Assembly (NCBI RefSeq): GCF_006715485.1 | Contig: NZ_VFNH01000002.1 | Span: 1,240,001-1,304,000, forward strand | From: Herbaspirillum sp. SJZ107 | GTDB lineage: Bacteria > Pseudomonadota > Gammaproteobacteria > Burkholderiales > Burkholderiaceae_D | Length of the DNA: 64,000 bases | Direction of reading: 5' to 3' | In this document: piece after piece, positions 36,858 through 46,512 of the stretch | Layout of the letters: each line of letters begins with the position of its first letter | Numbering within the stretch: position 1 is the stretch's first letter | The notes under the pieces: model-generated | What the model saw: only the letters and a program-made list of their open reading frames with translations | Databases searched by the model: none | What the model was told of the DNA's origin: nothing | Program-made: the position numbers and the translations under genes

Positions 36858-38381
36858 ATGTGTGGCATCGTCGGCGTCGTCTCGCAAGCCCCCGTCAACC
36901 AGCTGTTGTATGACGCATTGCTGCTGTTGCAGCACCGCGGCCAGGATGCGGCAGGCATCGCAACCAATCACAGCAGCATGTTCTCGATGTACAAGGCCAA
37001 CGGCCTCGTGCGCGACGTGTTCCGCACACGTAACATGCGTTCGCTGCAAGGCAATTCCGGCATCGGCCACTGCCGCTATCCGACCGCCGGTTCGTCCAGC
37101 GAAGAGGAAGCACAGCCGTTCTACGTCAATGCGCCGTTCGGCATCACGCTGGCGCACAACGGCAACCTGACCAACCAGGCGCACCTGAAAGACGAGCTGT
37201 TCCGCAACGACCGCCGCCACATCAACACCGATTCCGACTCCGAAGTGCTGCTCAACGTGCTGGCCCACGAAGTCCAGCAGGCCGCCAACGGCTACTCGCT
37301 CGACCAGGAAGCCGTGTTCAAGGCGGTCGCCATGGTGCACAAGCGGGTGCGCGGCGCCTACGCCGTGATCGCCCAGATCGCCGGCCATGGCCTGCTGGCC
37401 TTCCGCGACCCGTTCGGTATCCGTCCGTTGTGCATCGGCGTCAACGAGACCGAGCACGGCCCGGAATACCTGGTCGCCAGCGAATCGGTGGCCCTGGAAG
37501 GCCTCGGTTTCCGCTTCATGCGCGACATCGCCCCGGGCGAAGCCGTCTGGATCGACAACGACAGCAACATGCATGCGCGCCAGTGCGCCCAGAACCCGTC
37601 GCTGAATCCGTGCGCCTTCGAATACGTGTACCTGGCACGCCCGGACTCGGTGATCGACGGCGCCTCGGTGTATGCGACCCGCCTGAAAATGGGCGAATAC
37701 CTGGCCGACAAGATCCGCCAGGAGATCCCGGTCGAAGACATCGACGTCGTGATGCCGATCCCGGATTCCTCGCGCCCGGCCGCGATCCAGCTGGCCCTGA
37801 AGCTCGGCGTCGAATACCGCGAAGGCTTCATCAAGAACCGCTACATCGGCCGTACCTTCATCATGCCGGGGCAGGGCATGCGCAAGAAATCGGTGCGCCA
37901 GAAGCTGAATGCGATCGCCTCGGAATTCAAGGACAAGAACGTGCTGCTGGTCGACGACTCGATCGTGCGCGGCACCACCAGCCGCGAGATCGTGCAGATG
38001 GCGCGCGAAGCCGGCGCCCGCAAGGTATTCTTCGCCTCGGCCGCGCCGCCGGTGCTGTACCCGAACGTCTACGGCATCGACATGCCGACCCGCGACGAAC
38101 TGATCGCCCACGGCCGCACGGTGGAAGAGGTGTGCCGCGAGATCACCGCCGACCGCCTGGTCTACCAGGACATCGAGGCGCTGAAGAAGTCGATCATGGA
38201 CGTCAACCCGGCACTGACCAGCGTCGAAGCCTCCTGCTTCGACGGCGTCTACATCACCGGCGACATCACGCCGGAGTACCTGGACCGCCTGGAGAACCAC
38301 CGCCACAAGTCGTCCGGCAAGTCGTCGGAAGACGTGGTGCGGACCCAGCTGAACCTGAATCCTGCGGTTGCGGCAGAATAA
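36858..38381 (+). CDS. purF: Amidophosphoribosyltransferase
   Basis: A 507-residue enzyme that starts purine synthesis from PRPP and glutamine. The N-terminal nucleophile C2 follows the initiator (MCGIVGVVSQ), and the PRPP loop reads LLVDDSIVRGTTS near 363. Full-length. The GGAG upstream gives a good start. A terminator follows within 35 bases. Confidence 0.97.
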   Translation: MCGIVGVVSQAPVNQLLYDALLLLQHRGQDAAGIATNHSSMFSMYKANGLVRDVFRTRNMRSLQGNSGIGHCRYPTAGSSSEEEAQPFYVNAPFGITLAHNGNLTNQAHLKDELFRNDRRHINTDSDSEVLLNVLAHEVQQAANGYSLDQEAVFKAVAMVHKRVRGAYAVIAQIAGHGLLAFRDPFGIRPLCIGVNETEHGPEYLVASESVALEGLGFRFMRDIAPGEAVWIDNDSNMHARQCAQNPSLNPCAFEYVYLARPDSVIDGASVYATRLKMGEYLADKIRQEIPVEDIDVVMPIPDSSRPAAIQLALKLGVEYREGFIKNRYIGRTFIMPGQGMRKKSVRQKLNAIASEFKDKNVLLVDDSIVRGTTSREIVQMAREAGARKVFFASAAPPVLYPNVYGIDMPTRDELIAHGRTVEEVCREITADRLVYQDIEALKKSIMDVNPALTSVEASCFDGVYITGDITPEYLDRLENHRHKSSGKSSEDVVRTQLNLNPAVAAE

Positions 38382-38392
38382 AGTAAGATCAT

Positions 38393-38416
38393 CGGGCGCC
38401 ACGGGCGCCCGTTTTC
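38393..38416 (+). terminator. Intrinsic terminator after purF
   Basis: CGGGCGCC-ACG-GGCGCCCG is an eight-pair stem followed by TTTT-C-ATTT. It lies between purF and the PLP-enzyme gene. Confidence 0.85.
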
Positions 38417-38447
38417 ATTTCCGAGCATCAAACACACAAGAACGACC

Positions 38448-39689
38448 ATGAGCGACAAGACTCCCTACGGTTTCACCACCACCATCCTCCACAACGACCG
38501 CCGCAAGCCGATCGAACAGAACTCCCTGCACAAGCCGATCCACACCTCGGTCGCCTTCGGCTATACCGATGCGCGCCAGCTGGCCTCGGTCTTCCAGGGC
38601 AAGGAGCCGGGCTTCCGCTACGGCCGCCAGGGCAACCCGACCGTGTCGGCGCTGGAAGACAAGATCACGCAGATGGAAGACGGCGTCGCCACCCTGTGCT
38701 TCGGCACCGGCATGGCGGCGATCGGCGCGCTGGCCCAGGCGCTGCTGAAGGATGGCGACCACGTGGTGTCGTCCTCCTTCCTGTTCGGTAACACCAACAG
38801 CCTGTGGAATACCGTGGCGGGGCAGGGCACCGAGGTGTCGTTCGTGGACGCCACCGACGTCGCCAACGTCGAAGCCGCACTCCAGGAAAACACCCGCCTG
38901 GTGTTCGTCGAGACCATCGCCAACCCGCGCACCCAGGTGGCTGACCTCGCCCGCATTGGCGAGCTGTGCCGCCAGCGCGGCATCCTGTACGTGGTCGACA
39001 ACACCATGACCACGCCCTACCTGTTCCGCCCGAAGGCGGTGGGTGCCGGTCTGGTGGTGAATTCGCTGACCAAGTCGATCGGCGGCCACGGCATGGCGCT
39101 GGGCGGCGCCCTTACCGACACCGGCGTCCACGACTGGAGCGCCTACCCGAACATCGCCCCCAACTTCCGCAAGCTGGCGCCGCAAGCCCAGGGCATGGCC
39201 CAGCTGCGCGCCAAGTCGCTGCGCGACTTCGGTGCCTCGCTGGCGCCGGAAGCGGCGCACCACATCGCGGTCGGCGCCGAGACCCTGGCGCTGCGCATGG
39301 AGCGCACCTGCGGCAACGCGCTGGCGCTGGCGAGGATGCTGGAAGCCGATGAGCGGGTCGCGGCCGTGTATTACCCGGGCCTGGCCTCGCATCCGCAGCA
39401 CGCGCTGACGAGCGAGCTGTTCCGCGCCTCGGGTTCACTGTTCTCGTTCGAGCTGAAGGACGGCATCGACTGCTTCGACTACCTGAACCGCCTGCGCGTG
39501 GCGATCCCGGCCAGCAACCTGGGCGACACCCGCACGCTGGTGATTCCGGTGGCCCACACGATCTTCTTCGAGATGGGGGCAGAGCGCCGCGCCAGCATGG
39601 GCATCGCCGAGTCGCTGATCCGGGTGTCGGTCGGCATCGAGGACACCGAGGACCTGTTGCGCGATTTCGGCGACGCCTTGAACGGCTGA
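38448..39689 (+). CDS. Cys/Met-metabolism PLP-dependent enzyme (cystathionine gamma-synthase family)
   Basis: A 413-residue fold-type I PLP enzyme. The Schiff-base lysine is K209 in N-S-L-T-K-S-I-G-G-H-G. Segments RYGRQGNPTV, FGTGMAAI and DNTMTTPYLF are typical. Members of this family include O-succinylhomoserine sulfhydrylase (metZ), cystathionine gamma-synthase and lyases; metZ often follows purF in related bacteria, but sequence inspection does not decide the reaction. The ribosome binding site is weak. Confidence 0.88.
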   Translation: MSDKTPYGFTTTILHNDRRKPIEQNSLHKPIHTSVAFGYTDARQLASVFQGKEPGFRYGRQGNPTVSALEDKITQMEDGVATLCFGTGMAAIGALAQALLKDGDHVVSSSFLFGNTNSLWNTVAGQGTEVSFVDATDVANVEAALQENTRLVFVETIANPRTQVADLARIGELCRQRGILYVVDNTMTTPYLFRPKAVGAGLVVNSLTKSIGGHGMALGGALTDTGVHDWSAYPNIAPNFRKLAPQAQGMAQLRAKSLRDFGASLAPEAAHHIAVGAETLALRMERTCGNALALARMLEADERVAAVYYPGLASHPQHALTSELFRASGSLFSFELKDGIDCFDYLNRLRVAIPASNLGDTRTLVIPVAHTIFFEMGAERRASMGIAESLIRVSVGIEDTEDLLRDFGDALNG

Positions 39690-39797
39690 GCCGGTAAATT
39701 CCGGTAAAGCTCCCCCATGCCGCCGCGCTCCCCAGTTGAGCCGGCGGCACACTGGCGTTATGATCGTACATTGCTTTCCATTACGATCACGCCTGTC

Positions 39798-40523
39798 ATG
39801 AAAACTGTCCTGTTTTGCGCCGCCTTGCTGTGCAGCACCGCCGTCATGGCGGACGAGCTCGCCGACGCCGACGCCCTGTTTGCCAAGAAAGCCTATCCGC
39901 AGGCGCTGCAGAAGTACACCAAGCTGGCGAATGCCGGCAACGTGATGGCCCAGCAGCACCTGGGCGAGATGTATTTCTATGGCGAAGCCGGTGCCGAAGA
40001 CATGGACAAGGCCGCCGAATGGTTCCGCAAGGCCGCGGCCAAGGGCAACGCGGTGGCAATCGCCACGCTCGACCTGATGAAGCAGCGCGATGCGCGCCGC
40101 GCCGACATCGATTACTGGATCGTCAAATACGACGGTGCCGACTTGCGCAGCGGCGACTACCGCTGCCCGGCGCCGCGCTTCCCGGCCATGTCCAAGGTCA
40201 ACGACGACATCGACCGCTATAGCGCCAGGATGAAGGACTGGGAAACCTGCCACAACCGCTTCGTGAAATACCTGAACGCGTCGATGCCGCTGACCAAGCG
40301 CATTCCGGAAGACGTGAGCAAGCTGATGACGGCAAGCGAGATGGAAAGGGCGACTGCCCACCTGGACGAGGTCGGCAAGCGGGTGGCGGAAGACACCCAG
40401 GTCGGCGGCAAGCTGGTGGTGGCCGACTTCACGGCCTGGCGCAATGCGACCGAGGCTTACGTGAGCGAGCACAACGAAATGGTCAAGAACGCGCCGCCGC
40501 CGGAGCCGGCGGAGAGCCGCTAG
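39798..40523 (+). CDS. Exported Sel1-repeat (TPR-like) protein
   Basis: A 241-residue exported protein with a signal peptide ending at V16-M-A18. One Sel1-like helical repeat unit is clear (NVMAQQHLGEMYFYGEAGAEDM, then KAAEWFRKAAAKGNAVA). The C-terminal half has no recognised domain but conserves two cysteine-containing segments (YRCPAP, WETCHNR). The start at 39798 is chosen because the signal peptide begins there. It probably mediates protein interactions in the periplasm. Confidence 0.8.
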   Translation: MKTVLFCAALLCSTAVMADELADADALFAKKAYPQALQKYTKLANAGNVMAQQHLGEMYFYGEAGAEDMDKAAEWFRKAAAKGNAVAIATLDLMKQRDARRADIDYWIVKYDGADLRSGDYRCPAPRFPAMSKVNDDIDRYSARMKDWETCHNRFVKYLNASMPLTKRIPEDVSKLMTASEMERATAHLDEVGKRVAEDTQVGGKLVVADFTAWRNATEAYVSEHNEMVKNAPPPEPAESR

Positions 40524-40526
40524 CCC

Positions 40527-40564
40527 AAAAACGTCGTTCCCGGCAATGCCAGGAACGATGTTTT
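40527..40564. terminator. Bidirectional terminator between Sel1 gene and lexA
   Basis: AAAACGTCGTTCC and GGAACGATGTTTT pair with one mismatch around CGGCAATGCCA, with A and T runs on the two sides. It serves the convergent genes. Confidence 0.85.
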
Positions 40565-40588
40565 GTATCTCGTTGTGTATCTAAACGC

Positions 40589-41245
40589 TTAGTGCCAGGA
40601 ACGCATCAAGCCAACCGCCAAGCCTTCGAGCGCGAACTCGTCGGTCTGCGGATCGACCGTGATCACCGAGAACTCCGGATTTTCCGGCAGCAGTTCGATG
40701 ACGGTGCCGTTCTTGCGGTAGCGCTTGACGGTGACTTCTTCGCCGATGCGGGCGACCACGATCTGGCCGTTCTTGGCGCTGTCGACTTTCTTGACGGCCA
40801 GGATGTCGCCGTCGCAGATGCCGGCGTCGCGCATCGACCAGCCCTTGACCTTCAGCAGGAAGTCGGGCTTGGCCGAGAACATGGCCGGGTCGACCGCGTA
40901 ATTGGCCTCGACGTGTTCCTGGGCCAGGATCGGCGAACCGGCGGCGACGCGGCCGACCAGCGGCAGCGACATCAGCAGGGCAGCCGGCACGTGCGGCATG
41001 GCGGCCGGCTCGGGCGCCGCCGGCGCCGCCGTGCCGCCGAGCAGGCGGATGCCGCGCGAGGTGCCGGGGGAAATTTCGATCGCGCCCTTGCGCGCCAGGG
41101 CTTGCAGGTGTTCCTCGGCGGCGTTGGCCGAGCGGAAGCCAAGCTCTTGCGCGATTTCGGCGCGGGTCGGCGGGAAGCCGGTGTTGTCGATGGCTTCCTT
41201 GATCAGGTTAAGGATCTGTTCTTGCCTTGCAGTGAGCTTAAGCAT
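40589..41245 (-). CDS. lexA: LexA repressor
   Basis: A 218-residue SOS repressor. The N-terminal winged helix ([27 protein letters not shown]) binds DNA. The self-cleavage site is A102-G103, and the serine-lysine dyad is S137 (GWSMRD) and K174 (TVKRY). A perfect SOS box lies upstream at 41277-41292, so autoregulation is expected. It is convergent with the Sel1 gene and divergent from rpsF. Confidence 0.97.
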   Translation of the reverse strand: MLKLTARQEQILNLIKEAIDNTGFPPTRAEIAQELGFRSANAAEEHLQALARKGAIEISPGTSRGIRLLGGTAAPAAPEPAAMPHVPAALLMSLPLVGRVAAGSPILAQEHVEANYAVDPAMFSAKPDFLLKVKGWSMRDAGICDGDILAVKKVDSAKNGQIVVARIGEEVTVKRYRKNGTVIELLPENPEFSVITVDPQTDEFALEGLAVGLMRSWH

Positions 41246-41276
41246 GGGGTCAGTGAATCATGGGTGCTGGGACAGA

Positions 41277-41292
41277 CTGTATTTTTGTACAG
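41277..41292 (-). promoter_or_regulatory. SOS box (LexA operator) of lexA
   Basis: CTGT-ATTTTTGT-ACAG matches the CTGT-N8-ACAG consensus on both arms, and lies 32 bases upstream of the lexA start. Confidence 0.92.
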
Positions 41293-41365
41293 TATTGCGC
41301 TGCACGCAAGGGGATTCGTGGATTTCGGCGATTTTTTTGTCACAAACCAGTGCCTCACAAACCGA

Positions 41366-41395
41366 TTGAGCGCTTGACGTTTTTCCGGTTATAAT
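41366..41395 (+). promoter_or_regulatory. Sigma-70 promoter of the rpsF operon
   Basis: TATAAT at 41390-41395 is a perfect -10; TTGAGC lies 18 bases upstream as the -35. A TTGACG closer in is only ten bases away and is not usable. The leader to rpsF is about 70 bases. Confidence 0.65.
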
Positions 41396-41469
41396 GTTGG
41401 GCTTTCCCTTCCCACACTCGTCTTGACGCCGAGGTGGGCATTTGTTTAAACGTCCTCAAGGAGTAATGC

Positions 41470-41853
41470 ATGCGTCATTATGAAATCGTGTTTATCGTCC
41501 ACCCGGACCAGAGCGAGCAGGTCCCGGCGATGATCGAACGCTACAAGACCACGGTCACCTCGCGCGGCGGCAACATCCACCGCGTCGAAGATTGGGGCCG
41601 TCGTCAAATGGCTTACCAGATCCAGAAACTGCCGAAGGCACACTACATCTGCATGAACATCGAGTGCGACAACGAGACCCTGGTCGAGCTGGAAACCGCA
41701 TTCAAGTTCAATGATGCCGTGCTGCGTCACCTGACCGTGAAGATGAAGAAGGCTGAAACCGCACCGTCGCCGATGATGAAGTCGGTCCAGCGCGAAGACG
41801 CAGCCAAGAGCCACCGCGCAGAGCAGGCAGCCGCTCCGGCCGCTGCAGCCTAA
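41470..41853 (+). CDS. rpsF: 30S ribosomal protein S6
   Basis: A 127-residue S6, with the typical start [19 protein letters not shown] and the [17 protein letters not shown] segment. It binds the central domain of 16S rRNA with S18. The C-terminus ends in a long alanine-rich tail rather than the glutamate tail of E. coli. AAGGAG precedes the ATG. Confidence 0.98.
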   Translation: MRHYEIVFIVHPDQSEQVPAMIERYKTTVTSRGGNIHRVEDWGRRQMAYQIQKLPKAHYICMNIECDNETLVELETAFKFNDAVLRHLTVKMKKAETAPSPMMKSVQREDAAKSHRAEQAAAPAAAA

Positions 41854-41877
41854 GCCACGGGCTTGCGCGAACGGGTA

Positions 41878-42171
41878 GTGAACGAGCTGTCGCTGGTTGC
41901 CAGCATCCTCGAGCGCGATACCCTGCGTTACACCCCGGCCGGCATCCCGATCGTCGGCGCGACATTACAGCACCAGTCGCAGCAGACGGAAGCCGGGATT
42001 GCCAGGCAGGTCGAGTTCGAGATGGCCGCGGTTGCCGCGGGTGAAATCTCGGGACGATTCGCCAACGCCGAACTGGGCGCAGTGCATCGCTTCACAGGAT
42101 TTCTCGCCAGGAAGAGCCGTCACAGTAAAACCCTGGTGTTTCACATCATTGATTTCAGTGCCGCCGAATAG
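41878..42171 (+). CDS. priB: Primosomal replication protein N
   Basis: A 97-residue single OB-fold protein. LRYTPAGIPIVGATL and RFTGFLARKSRHSKTLVFHI match beta-proteobacterial PriB, which helps PriA reload DnaB at stalled forks. The start is taken as GTG at 41878 (reading M-N-E-L-S-L-V-A-S-I-L), the family N-terminus; a TTG 15 bases upstream is possible but would add atypical residues. It lies between rpsF and rpsR as expected. Confidence 0.93.
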   Translation: MNELSLVASILERDTLRYTPAGIPIVGATLQHQSQQTEAGIARQVEFEMAAVAAGEISGRFANAELGAVHRFTGFLARKSRHSKTLVFHIIDFSAAE

Positions 42172-42213
42172 TCGATCGACTAGCGAGCACGTTTTTAGAT
42201 ACAGGAGCCTCAA

Positions 42214-42504
42214 ATGGCATTCGGTAAAAAGTTCGACAAAAACAAAGCAAAAGAAAAACTGAAGCGCAAACAGCAGAACCCGCTGTTCAAGCGCAAGAAA
42301 TTCTGCCGCTTCACCGCTGCAGGCGTGGAACAGGTTGACTACAAAGACGTCGACACCCTGAAGGATTTCGTCCAGGAAAACGGCAAGATCATGCCGGCTC
42401 GCCTGACCGGTACCAAGGCGCACTACCAGCGTCAAGTCGACACCGCGATCAAGCGCGCACGTTACCTGGCCCTGCTGCCGTACACCGACCTGCACAACGC
42501 TTAA
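42214..42504 (+). CDS. rpsR: 30S ribosomal protein S18
   Basis: A 96-residue S18. [39 protein letters not shown] and [15 protein letters not shown] are hallmarks. GGAG is upstream of the ATG. The basic N-terminal extension (about 20 residues) is common in Burkholderiales. Confidence 0.98.
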   Translation: MAFGKKFDKNKAKEKLKRKQQNPLFKRKKFCRFTAAGVEQVDYKDVDTLKDFVQENGKIMPARLTGTKAHYQRQVDTAIKRARYLALLPYTDLHNA

Positions 42505-42545
42505 GTCGCTACGGCAACGAGCACAAGTAAATACTGGAGAATAAT

Positions 42546-42998
42546 ATGCAAGTTATCCTGCTGGAAAAAGTCGTCAACGTCGGCAACCTGGGCGACGTCG
42601 TCAAGGTCAAGGACGGTTACGCACGTAACTTCCTGATCCCGCAAAAAATGGCCCGCCGTGCGACCACCTCGGCTGTCGCCGAGTTCGAAGTGAAGCGCGC
42701 CGAGCTGGAAAAAGCTGCTGCTGAAAAGCTGGCCGCTTCGCAAGCCCAAGGCGAGAAGCTGAACGGCATGACCGTCACCATCGCCCAGAAAGCCGGCGTC
42801 GACGGCCGTCTGTTCGGTTCCGTGACCAACTTCGACATCGCCGAAGCCCTGACCAAGCAAGGTTTCGCAGTCGAAAAAGCACAGGTTCGCCTGCCGACCG
42901 GTCCGCTGAAGACCACCGGCGAGCACCCGGTTGCTGTCGCGCTGCACACCGACGTCGTCGTCGATGTCACCATCGCTGTTGTCGGCGAAGCTGCTTAA
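42546..42998 (+). CDS. rplI: 50S ribosomal protein L9
   Basis: A 150-residue L9, with the N-terminal [21 protein letters not shown] domain, a connecting helix and the C-terminal RNA-binding domain. Full-length. A strong terminator follows. Confidence 0.98.
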   Translation: MQVILLEKVVNVGNLGDVVKVKDGYARNFLIPQKMARRATTSAVAEFEVKRAELEKAAAEKLAASQAQGEKLNGMTVTIAQKAGVDGRLFGSVTNFDIAEALTKQGFAVEKAQVRLPTGPLKTTGEHPVAVALHTDVVVDVTIAVVGEAA

Positions 42999-43020
42999 TT
43001 CATTCTGTTGTATGGATGAG

Positions 43021-43048
43021 AAAAAGCCGGGTTATCCCGGCTTTTTTT
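43021..43048 (+). terminator. Intrinsic terminator after rplI
   Basis: AAAAAGCCGGG-TTAT-CCCGGCTTTTTT with a long T run 22 bases past rplI. Confidence 0.93.
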
Positions 43049-43118
43049 TTGTTCTTTTTACTAGAGGAAACTCACCAATCATTTCAGCGGTCGGTGGCAA
43101 ACAGGTATAATGCCGCCC

Positions 43119-44504
43119 ATGAATACCCCAGCAGACCCGCAAATCGAGTCGCTCCGCATTCCCCCGCATTCGATCGAAGCAGAACAGTCCGTGATCGGCG
43201 GTCTCCTGCGCGATAACGCGGCGTGGGACCGCATTGCCGACTTCATGCATGCGGAGGATTTCTACCGCTACGACCACCGGATCATCTTCGAACAGATGGT
43301 CCGCCTGATCAATTCCGGCAAACCCGCCGACGTGATCACCGTCTACGAATCGCTCGTCCAGCTCGGCAAGGCCGAAGACGTGGGCGGCCTGCAATACCTG
43401 AACGCGATGGCGCAAAATACGCCATCCGCTGCCAACATCCGCCGTTACGCCGAGATCGTGCGCGACCGCGGCGTGCTGCGCCAACTCATCACCGTGGCCG
43501 ACGAAGTGTCGGGCAAGGCCTTCAATCCGCAGGGCGCCGAGGTCAAGCAGATCCTCGACGAAGCCGAATCGCGCATTTTCGCGATCGCCGAGCAGGGCGC
43601 CCGCGGCGCCCAGGGCTGGCTGCCGGTGCAGCCGTTGCTGACCCAGGTGGTCGAGCGCATCGACGAACTCTACAGCCGCGAAAACCAGGGCGAGATCACC
43701 GGCGTGCCGACCGGCTTCATCGACCTCGACAAGATGACTTCCGGCCTGCAGCCGGGCGACCTGGTCATCGTCGCCGGCCGTCCGTCGATGGGCAAGACCG
43801 CCTTCTCGGTCAACATCGGCGAAGCCGTCGCGATCGAAGCCGGCCTGCCGGTGGCGATCTTCTCGATGGAGATGGGCGGCGCCCAGCTGGCGATGCGTAT
43901 GCTCGGTTCGGTCGGCCAGCTCGACCAGCACCGCCTGCGTACCGGCAAGCTGAACGACGAAGACTGGCCGCGCCTGACGCATGCGATCCAGAAGATGAAC
44001 GACGCCCAGGTCTTCATCGACGAGACGCCGGCGCTGAATCCGATCGAGATGCGCGCGCGTGCGCGCCGCCTGGCACGCCAGTGCGGCAAGCTCGGCCTGA
44101 TCATCGTCGACTACCTGCAGCTGATGCAGGGTTCCAAGCCGGGCGACAACCGCGCCTCCGAGATTTCGGAAATCTCGCGTAGCCTGAAGGGCCTGGCCAA
44201 GGAACTCGGTTGCCCGGTGATCGCGTTGTCGCAGCTGAACCGCTCGCTGGAACAACGCCCGAACAAACGCCCGGTCATGTCCGACCTGCGCGAATCGGGC
44301 GCTATCGAACAGGATGCCGACGTTATCATCTTCCTGTATCGTGACGAGGTCTACAACCCGGACTCGCCTGATAAAGGCACCGCCGAGATCATCATCGGCA
44401 AGCAGCGTAACGGTCCGATCGGGGCAATCCGCCTGACCTGGATGGGTATGTATACCAAGTTCGGCAATTACAGCGGCAATCTGAGTGTTTACCAGGGTGA
44501 CTAA
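43119..44504 (+). CDS. dnaB: Replicative DNA helicase
   Basis: A 461-residue DnaB. The N-terminal domain (RIPPHSIEAEQSVIGGLL) and the RecA-like core with Walker A (GRPSMGKTAF, near 220), DYLQLM and SQLNRSLE are intact. Two ATG codons are possible: 43110, which lies inside a TATAAT-like sequence, and 43119 (MNTPADPQIE). I prefer 43119 since it matches the usual N-terminus; the ribosome binding site does not settle it. It follows the rpsF operon after a terminator. Confidence 0.96.
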   Translation: MNTPADPQIESLRIPPHSIEAEQSVIGGLLRDNAAWDRIADFMHAEDFYRYDHRIIFEQMVRLINSGKPADVITVYESLVQLGKAEDVGGLQYLNAMAQNTPSAANIRRYAEIVRDRGVLRQLITVADEVSGKAFNPQGAEVKQILDEAESRIFAIAEQGARGAQGWLPVQPLLTQVVERIDELYSRENQGEITGVPTGFIDLDKMTSGLQPGDLVIVAGRPSMGKTAFSVNIGEAVAIEAGLPVAIFSMEMGGAQLAMRMLGSVGQLDQHRLRTGKLNDEDWPRLTHAIQKMNDAQVFIDETPALNPIEMRARARRLARQCGKLGLIIVDYLQLMQGSKPGDNRASEISEISRSLKGLAKELGCPVIALSQLNRSLEQRPNKRPVMSDLRESGAIEQDADVIIFLYRDEVYNPDSPDKGTAEIIIGKQRNGPIGAIRLTWMGMYTKFGNYSGNLSVYQGD

Positions 44505-44638
44505 ACCGGGTAAACAAGCGCCAATAACAACAGAAATAAAATAGATGCGGTGCGTGGTTTCCTCCCGGCGCGAGCTGGGCGGAAACCTTGTGCCGTGTCC
44601 CTCAAGAAGTCCCAAGAGATCTACCAACGGAGAATTAC

Positions 44639-45265
44639 ATGTTTGGACGCCTGATGCCCACGGAGGGCAAATTTTTTGACCTGTTCAACCAGCACGCTGC
44701 CTTGTGCGTGAAGGGTGCGCAGGAGATGGTCGGTTTGATGACCAACTTCGACGACCTCGAAAACCGCACCCATGCCGTGGAAAGCATCGAAAAACAGGCG
44801 GACAAGATCACCTACGCCACCGTCGACCTGCTGCACAAGACCTTCATCACCCCGCTCGACCGCGACGACATCCACAAGCTGATCACGCGCATGGACGACA
44901 TCCTCGACATGATGGAGGACGCCGCTCAAACGATTTCGCTGTACGACCTGCAGGCCGTGACCCCGGAAGCCAAGCGCCTGGCCGAGCTGTGCCTGGCCTG
45001 CTGCGAAAAGGTCCAGCAGGCCGTCGGCATGCTGCACAACATGGACAACGCCCAGAAGATGGTCGCGATCTGCGAAGAGATCGACCGCCTGGAGTCGGAC
45101 GCCGACCACGTGATGCGTGCCGCCATGTCCAAGCTGTTCCGCGACGAGCCGGACGTGCGCAACCTGATCAAGATGAAGGCGATCTACGAGATCCTCGAGA
45201 CCGTCACCGACCGCTGCGAAGACGTTGCCAACATCATCGAAGGCATCATCGTCGAGAACGCGTAA
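44639..45265 (+). CDS. DUF47 family (PhoU-like) phosphate transport regulator
   Basis: A 208-residue all-helical protein resembling PhoU. Segments FFDLFNQHAALCVKGAQEMV, SIEKQADKITYATVDLLHKTFITPLDRDDI (continuous in the protein) and ILETVTDRCEDVANIIEGI match DUF47 proteins, which partner low-affinity phosphate permeases. GGAG lies seven bases before the ATG. The pit gene follows by 24 bases. Confidence 0.92.
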   Translation: MFGRLMPTEGKFFDLFNQHAALCVKGAQEMVGLMTNFDDLENRTHAVESIEKQADKITYATVDLLHKTFITPLDRDDIHKLITRMDDILDMMEDAAQTISLYDLQAVTPEAKRLAELCLACCEKVQQAVGMLHNMDNAQKMVAICEEIDRLESDADHVMRAAMSKLFRDEPDVRNLIKMKAIYEILETVTDRCEDVANIIEGIIVENA

Positions 45266-45289
45266 CGCGACAAGAACAAGAATAAATCC

Positions 45290-46300
45290 ATGGATCATCT
45301 TCATATCAGCATTTATGTGCTGGGCCTGCTCGTCCTTTTAGCGCTGGTCTTCGACTTCATGAACGGTTTCCACGATGCCGCCAACGCGATCGCGACGGTG
45401 GTATCGACCGGCGTCCTGAAACCCCAGACCGCGGTGGCCATGTCGGCACTGTTCAACTTCGTCGCCATCTTCACCGTCGGCGTGCACGTGGCGGCGACGG
45501 TGGGCAAGGGCACCATCGACGCCAATATCGTCGACCAGTACGTGATATTCGGGGCGCTCGTGGGCGCCATCATCTGGAACATCATCACCTGGTACTACGG
45601 GATTCCTTCCTCGTCCTCGCACGCCCTGATCGGCGGCCTGGTGGGCGCGGCCGTGGCCAAGAGCGGCACCGGCGCGCTGGTCGGCGGCGGCCTGCTGAAG
45701 ACCGTGCAGTGGATCATCCTGTCGCCGCTGCTGGGCTTCATTCTCGGTTCGATCGTGATGCTGGCGGTGTCCTGGATCTTCGTGCGCACCCCGCCGCGCA
45801 AGGTCGATACCTGGTTCCGCCGCCTGCAGCTGGTGTCCGCCGCTGCCTACAGCCTGGGCCATGGCGGCAACGACGCGCAGAAAACCATCGGCATCATCTG
45901 GATGCTGCTGATCTTCGCCGGCGCCTCGCAGGCGGGCGCGGCGGAGCCGCCACTGTGGGTGATCATCGCGTGCTACACCGCGATCAGCATGGGCACGCTG
46001 TTCGGCGGCTGGCGCATCGTGCGCACCATGGGCCAGAAGATCACCAAGCTGAAACCGGTCGGCGGCTTCTGCGCCGAGTCGGGCGGTGCCATTACCCTGT
46101 TCCTGGCCAGCGCGATCGGCGTGCCGGTCTCGACCACCCACACCATCACCGGCGCGATCGTCGGCGTCGGTTCGGCGCAGAAGGCGTCGGCGGTGCGCTG
46201 GGGCGTGGCAGGCAATATCGTGTGGGCGTGGATCTTCACCATCCCGGCCTCGGCCTTCATGGCGGCCATCGCCTGGTGGATCGGTACCCACATCCTCTGA
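45290..46300 (+). CDS. pit: Inorganic phosphate transporter, PiT family
   Basis: A 336-residue membrane permease with about ten helices. The two PiT signature repeats are present: DFMNGFHDAANAIATV near the N-terminus and SLGHGGNDAQKTIG in the second half. Family members import metal phosphate driven by the proton gradient. Coupled to the DUF47 gene; a terminator follows. Confidence 0.95.
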   Translation: MDHLHISIYVLGLLVLLALVFDFMNGFHDAANAIATVVSTGVLKPQTAVAMSALFNFVAIFTVGVHVAATVGKGTIDANIVDQYVIFGALVGAIIWNIITWYYGIPSSSSHALIGGLVGAAVAKSGTGALVGGGLLKTVQWIILSPLLGFILGSIVMLAVSWIFVRTPPRKVDTWFRRLQLVSAAAYSLGHGGNDAQKTIGIIWMLLIFAGASQAGAAEPPLWVIIACYTAISMGTLFGGWRIVRTMGQKITKLKPVGGFCAESGGAITLFLASAIGVPVSTTHTITGAIVGVGSAQKASAVRWGVAGNIVWAWIFTIPASAFMAAIAWWIGTHIL

Positions 46301-46324
46301 GCCACGCGCCGCGGGCAATGCAAG

Positions 46325-46351
46325 GCAGGGTCATCGACCCTGCTTTTTTTT
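46325..46351 (+). terminator. Intrinsic terminator after pit
   Basis: GCAGGGTC-ATC-GACCCTGC followed by eight T. Confidence 0.93.
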
Positions 46352-46512
46352 CGTCCATCCGTTGTGAGTGGTAAAACAACCACAAGCGCAGTGAACTGTT
46401 GTCTCCGATGCATTTCCAGCCGGTAGTAGTAGTAATATTACATGCGGCTGACAGCCGACGGCGTCTTTTCCCCCTACGGAGAAGCTCAAATAAGAATGAA
46501 AACGGAGACAAT

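Noticed and set aside
38382..38447. SAM or cobalamin riboswitch before the Cys/Met PLP-enzyme gene
   Set aside because: The 66-base gap is filled by the purF terminator; there is no room for a riboswitch.
41372..41395. TTGACG as -35 for the rpsF promoter
   Set aside because: It is only ten bases from TATAAT; TTGAGC at 18 bases is used instead.
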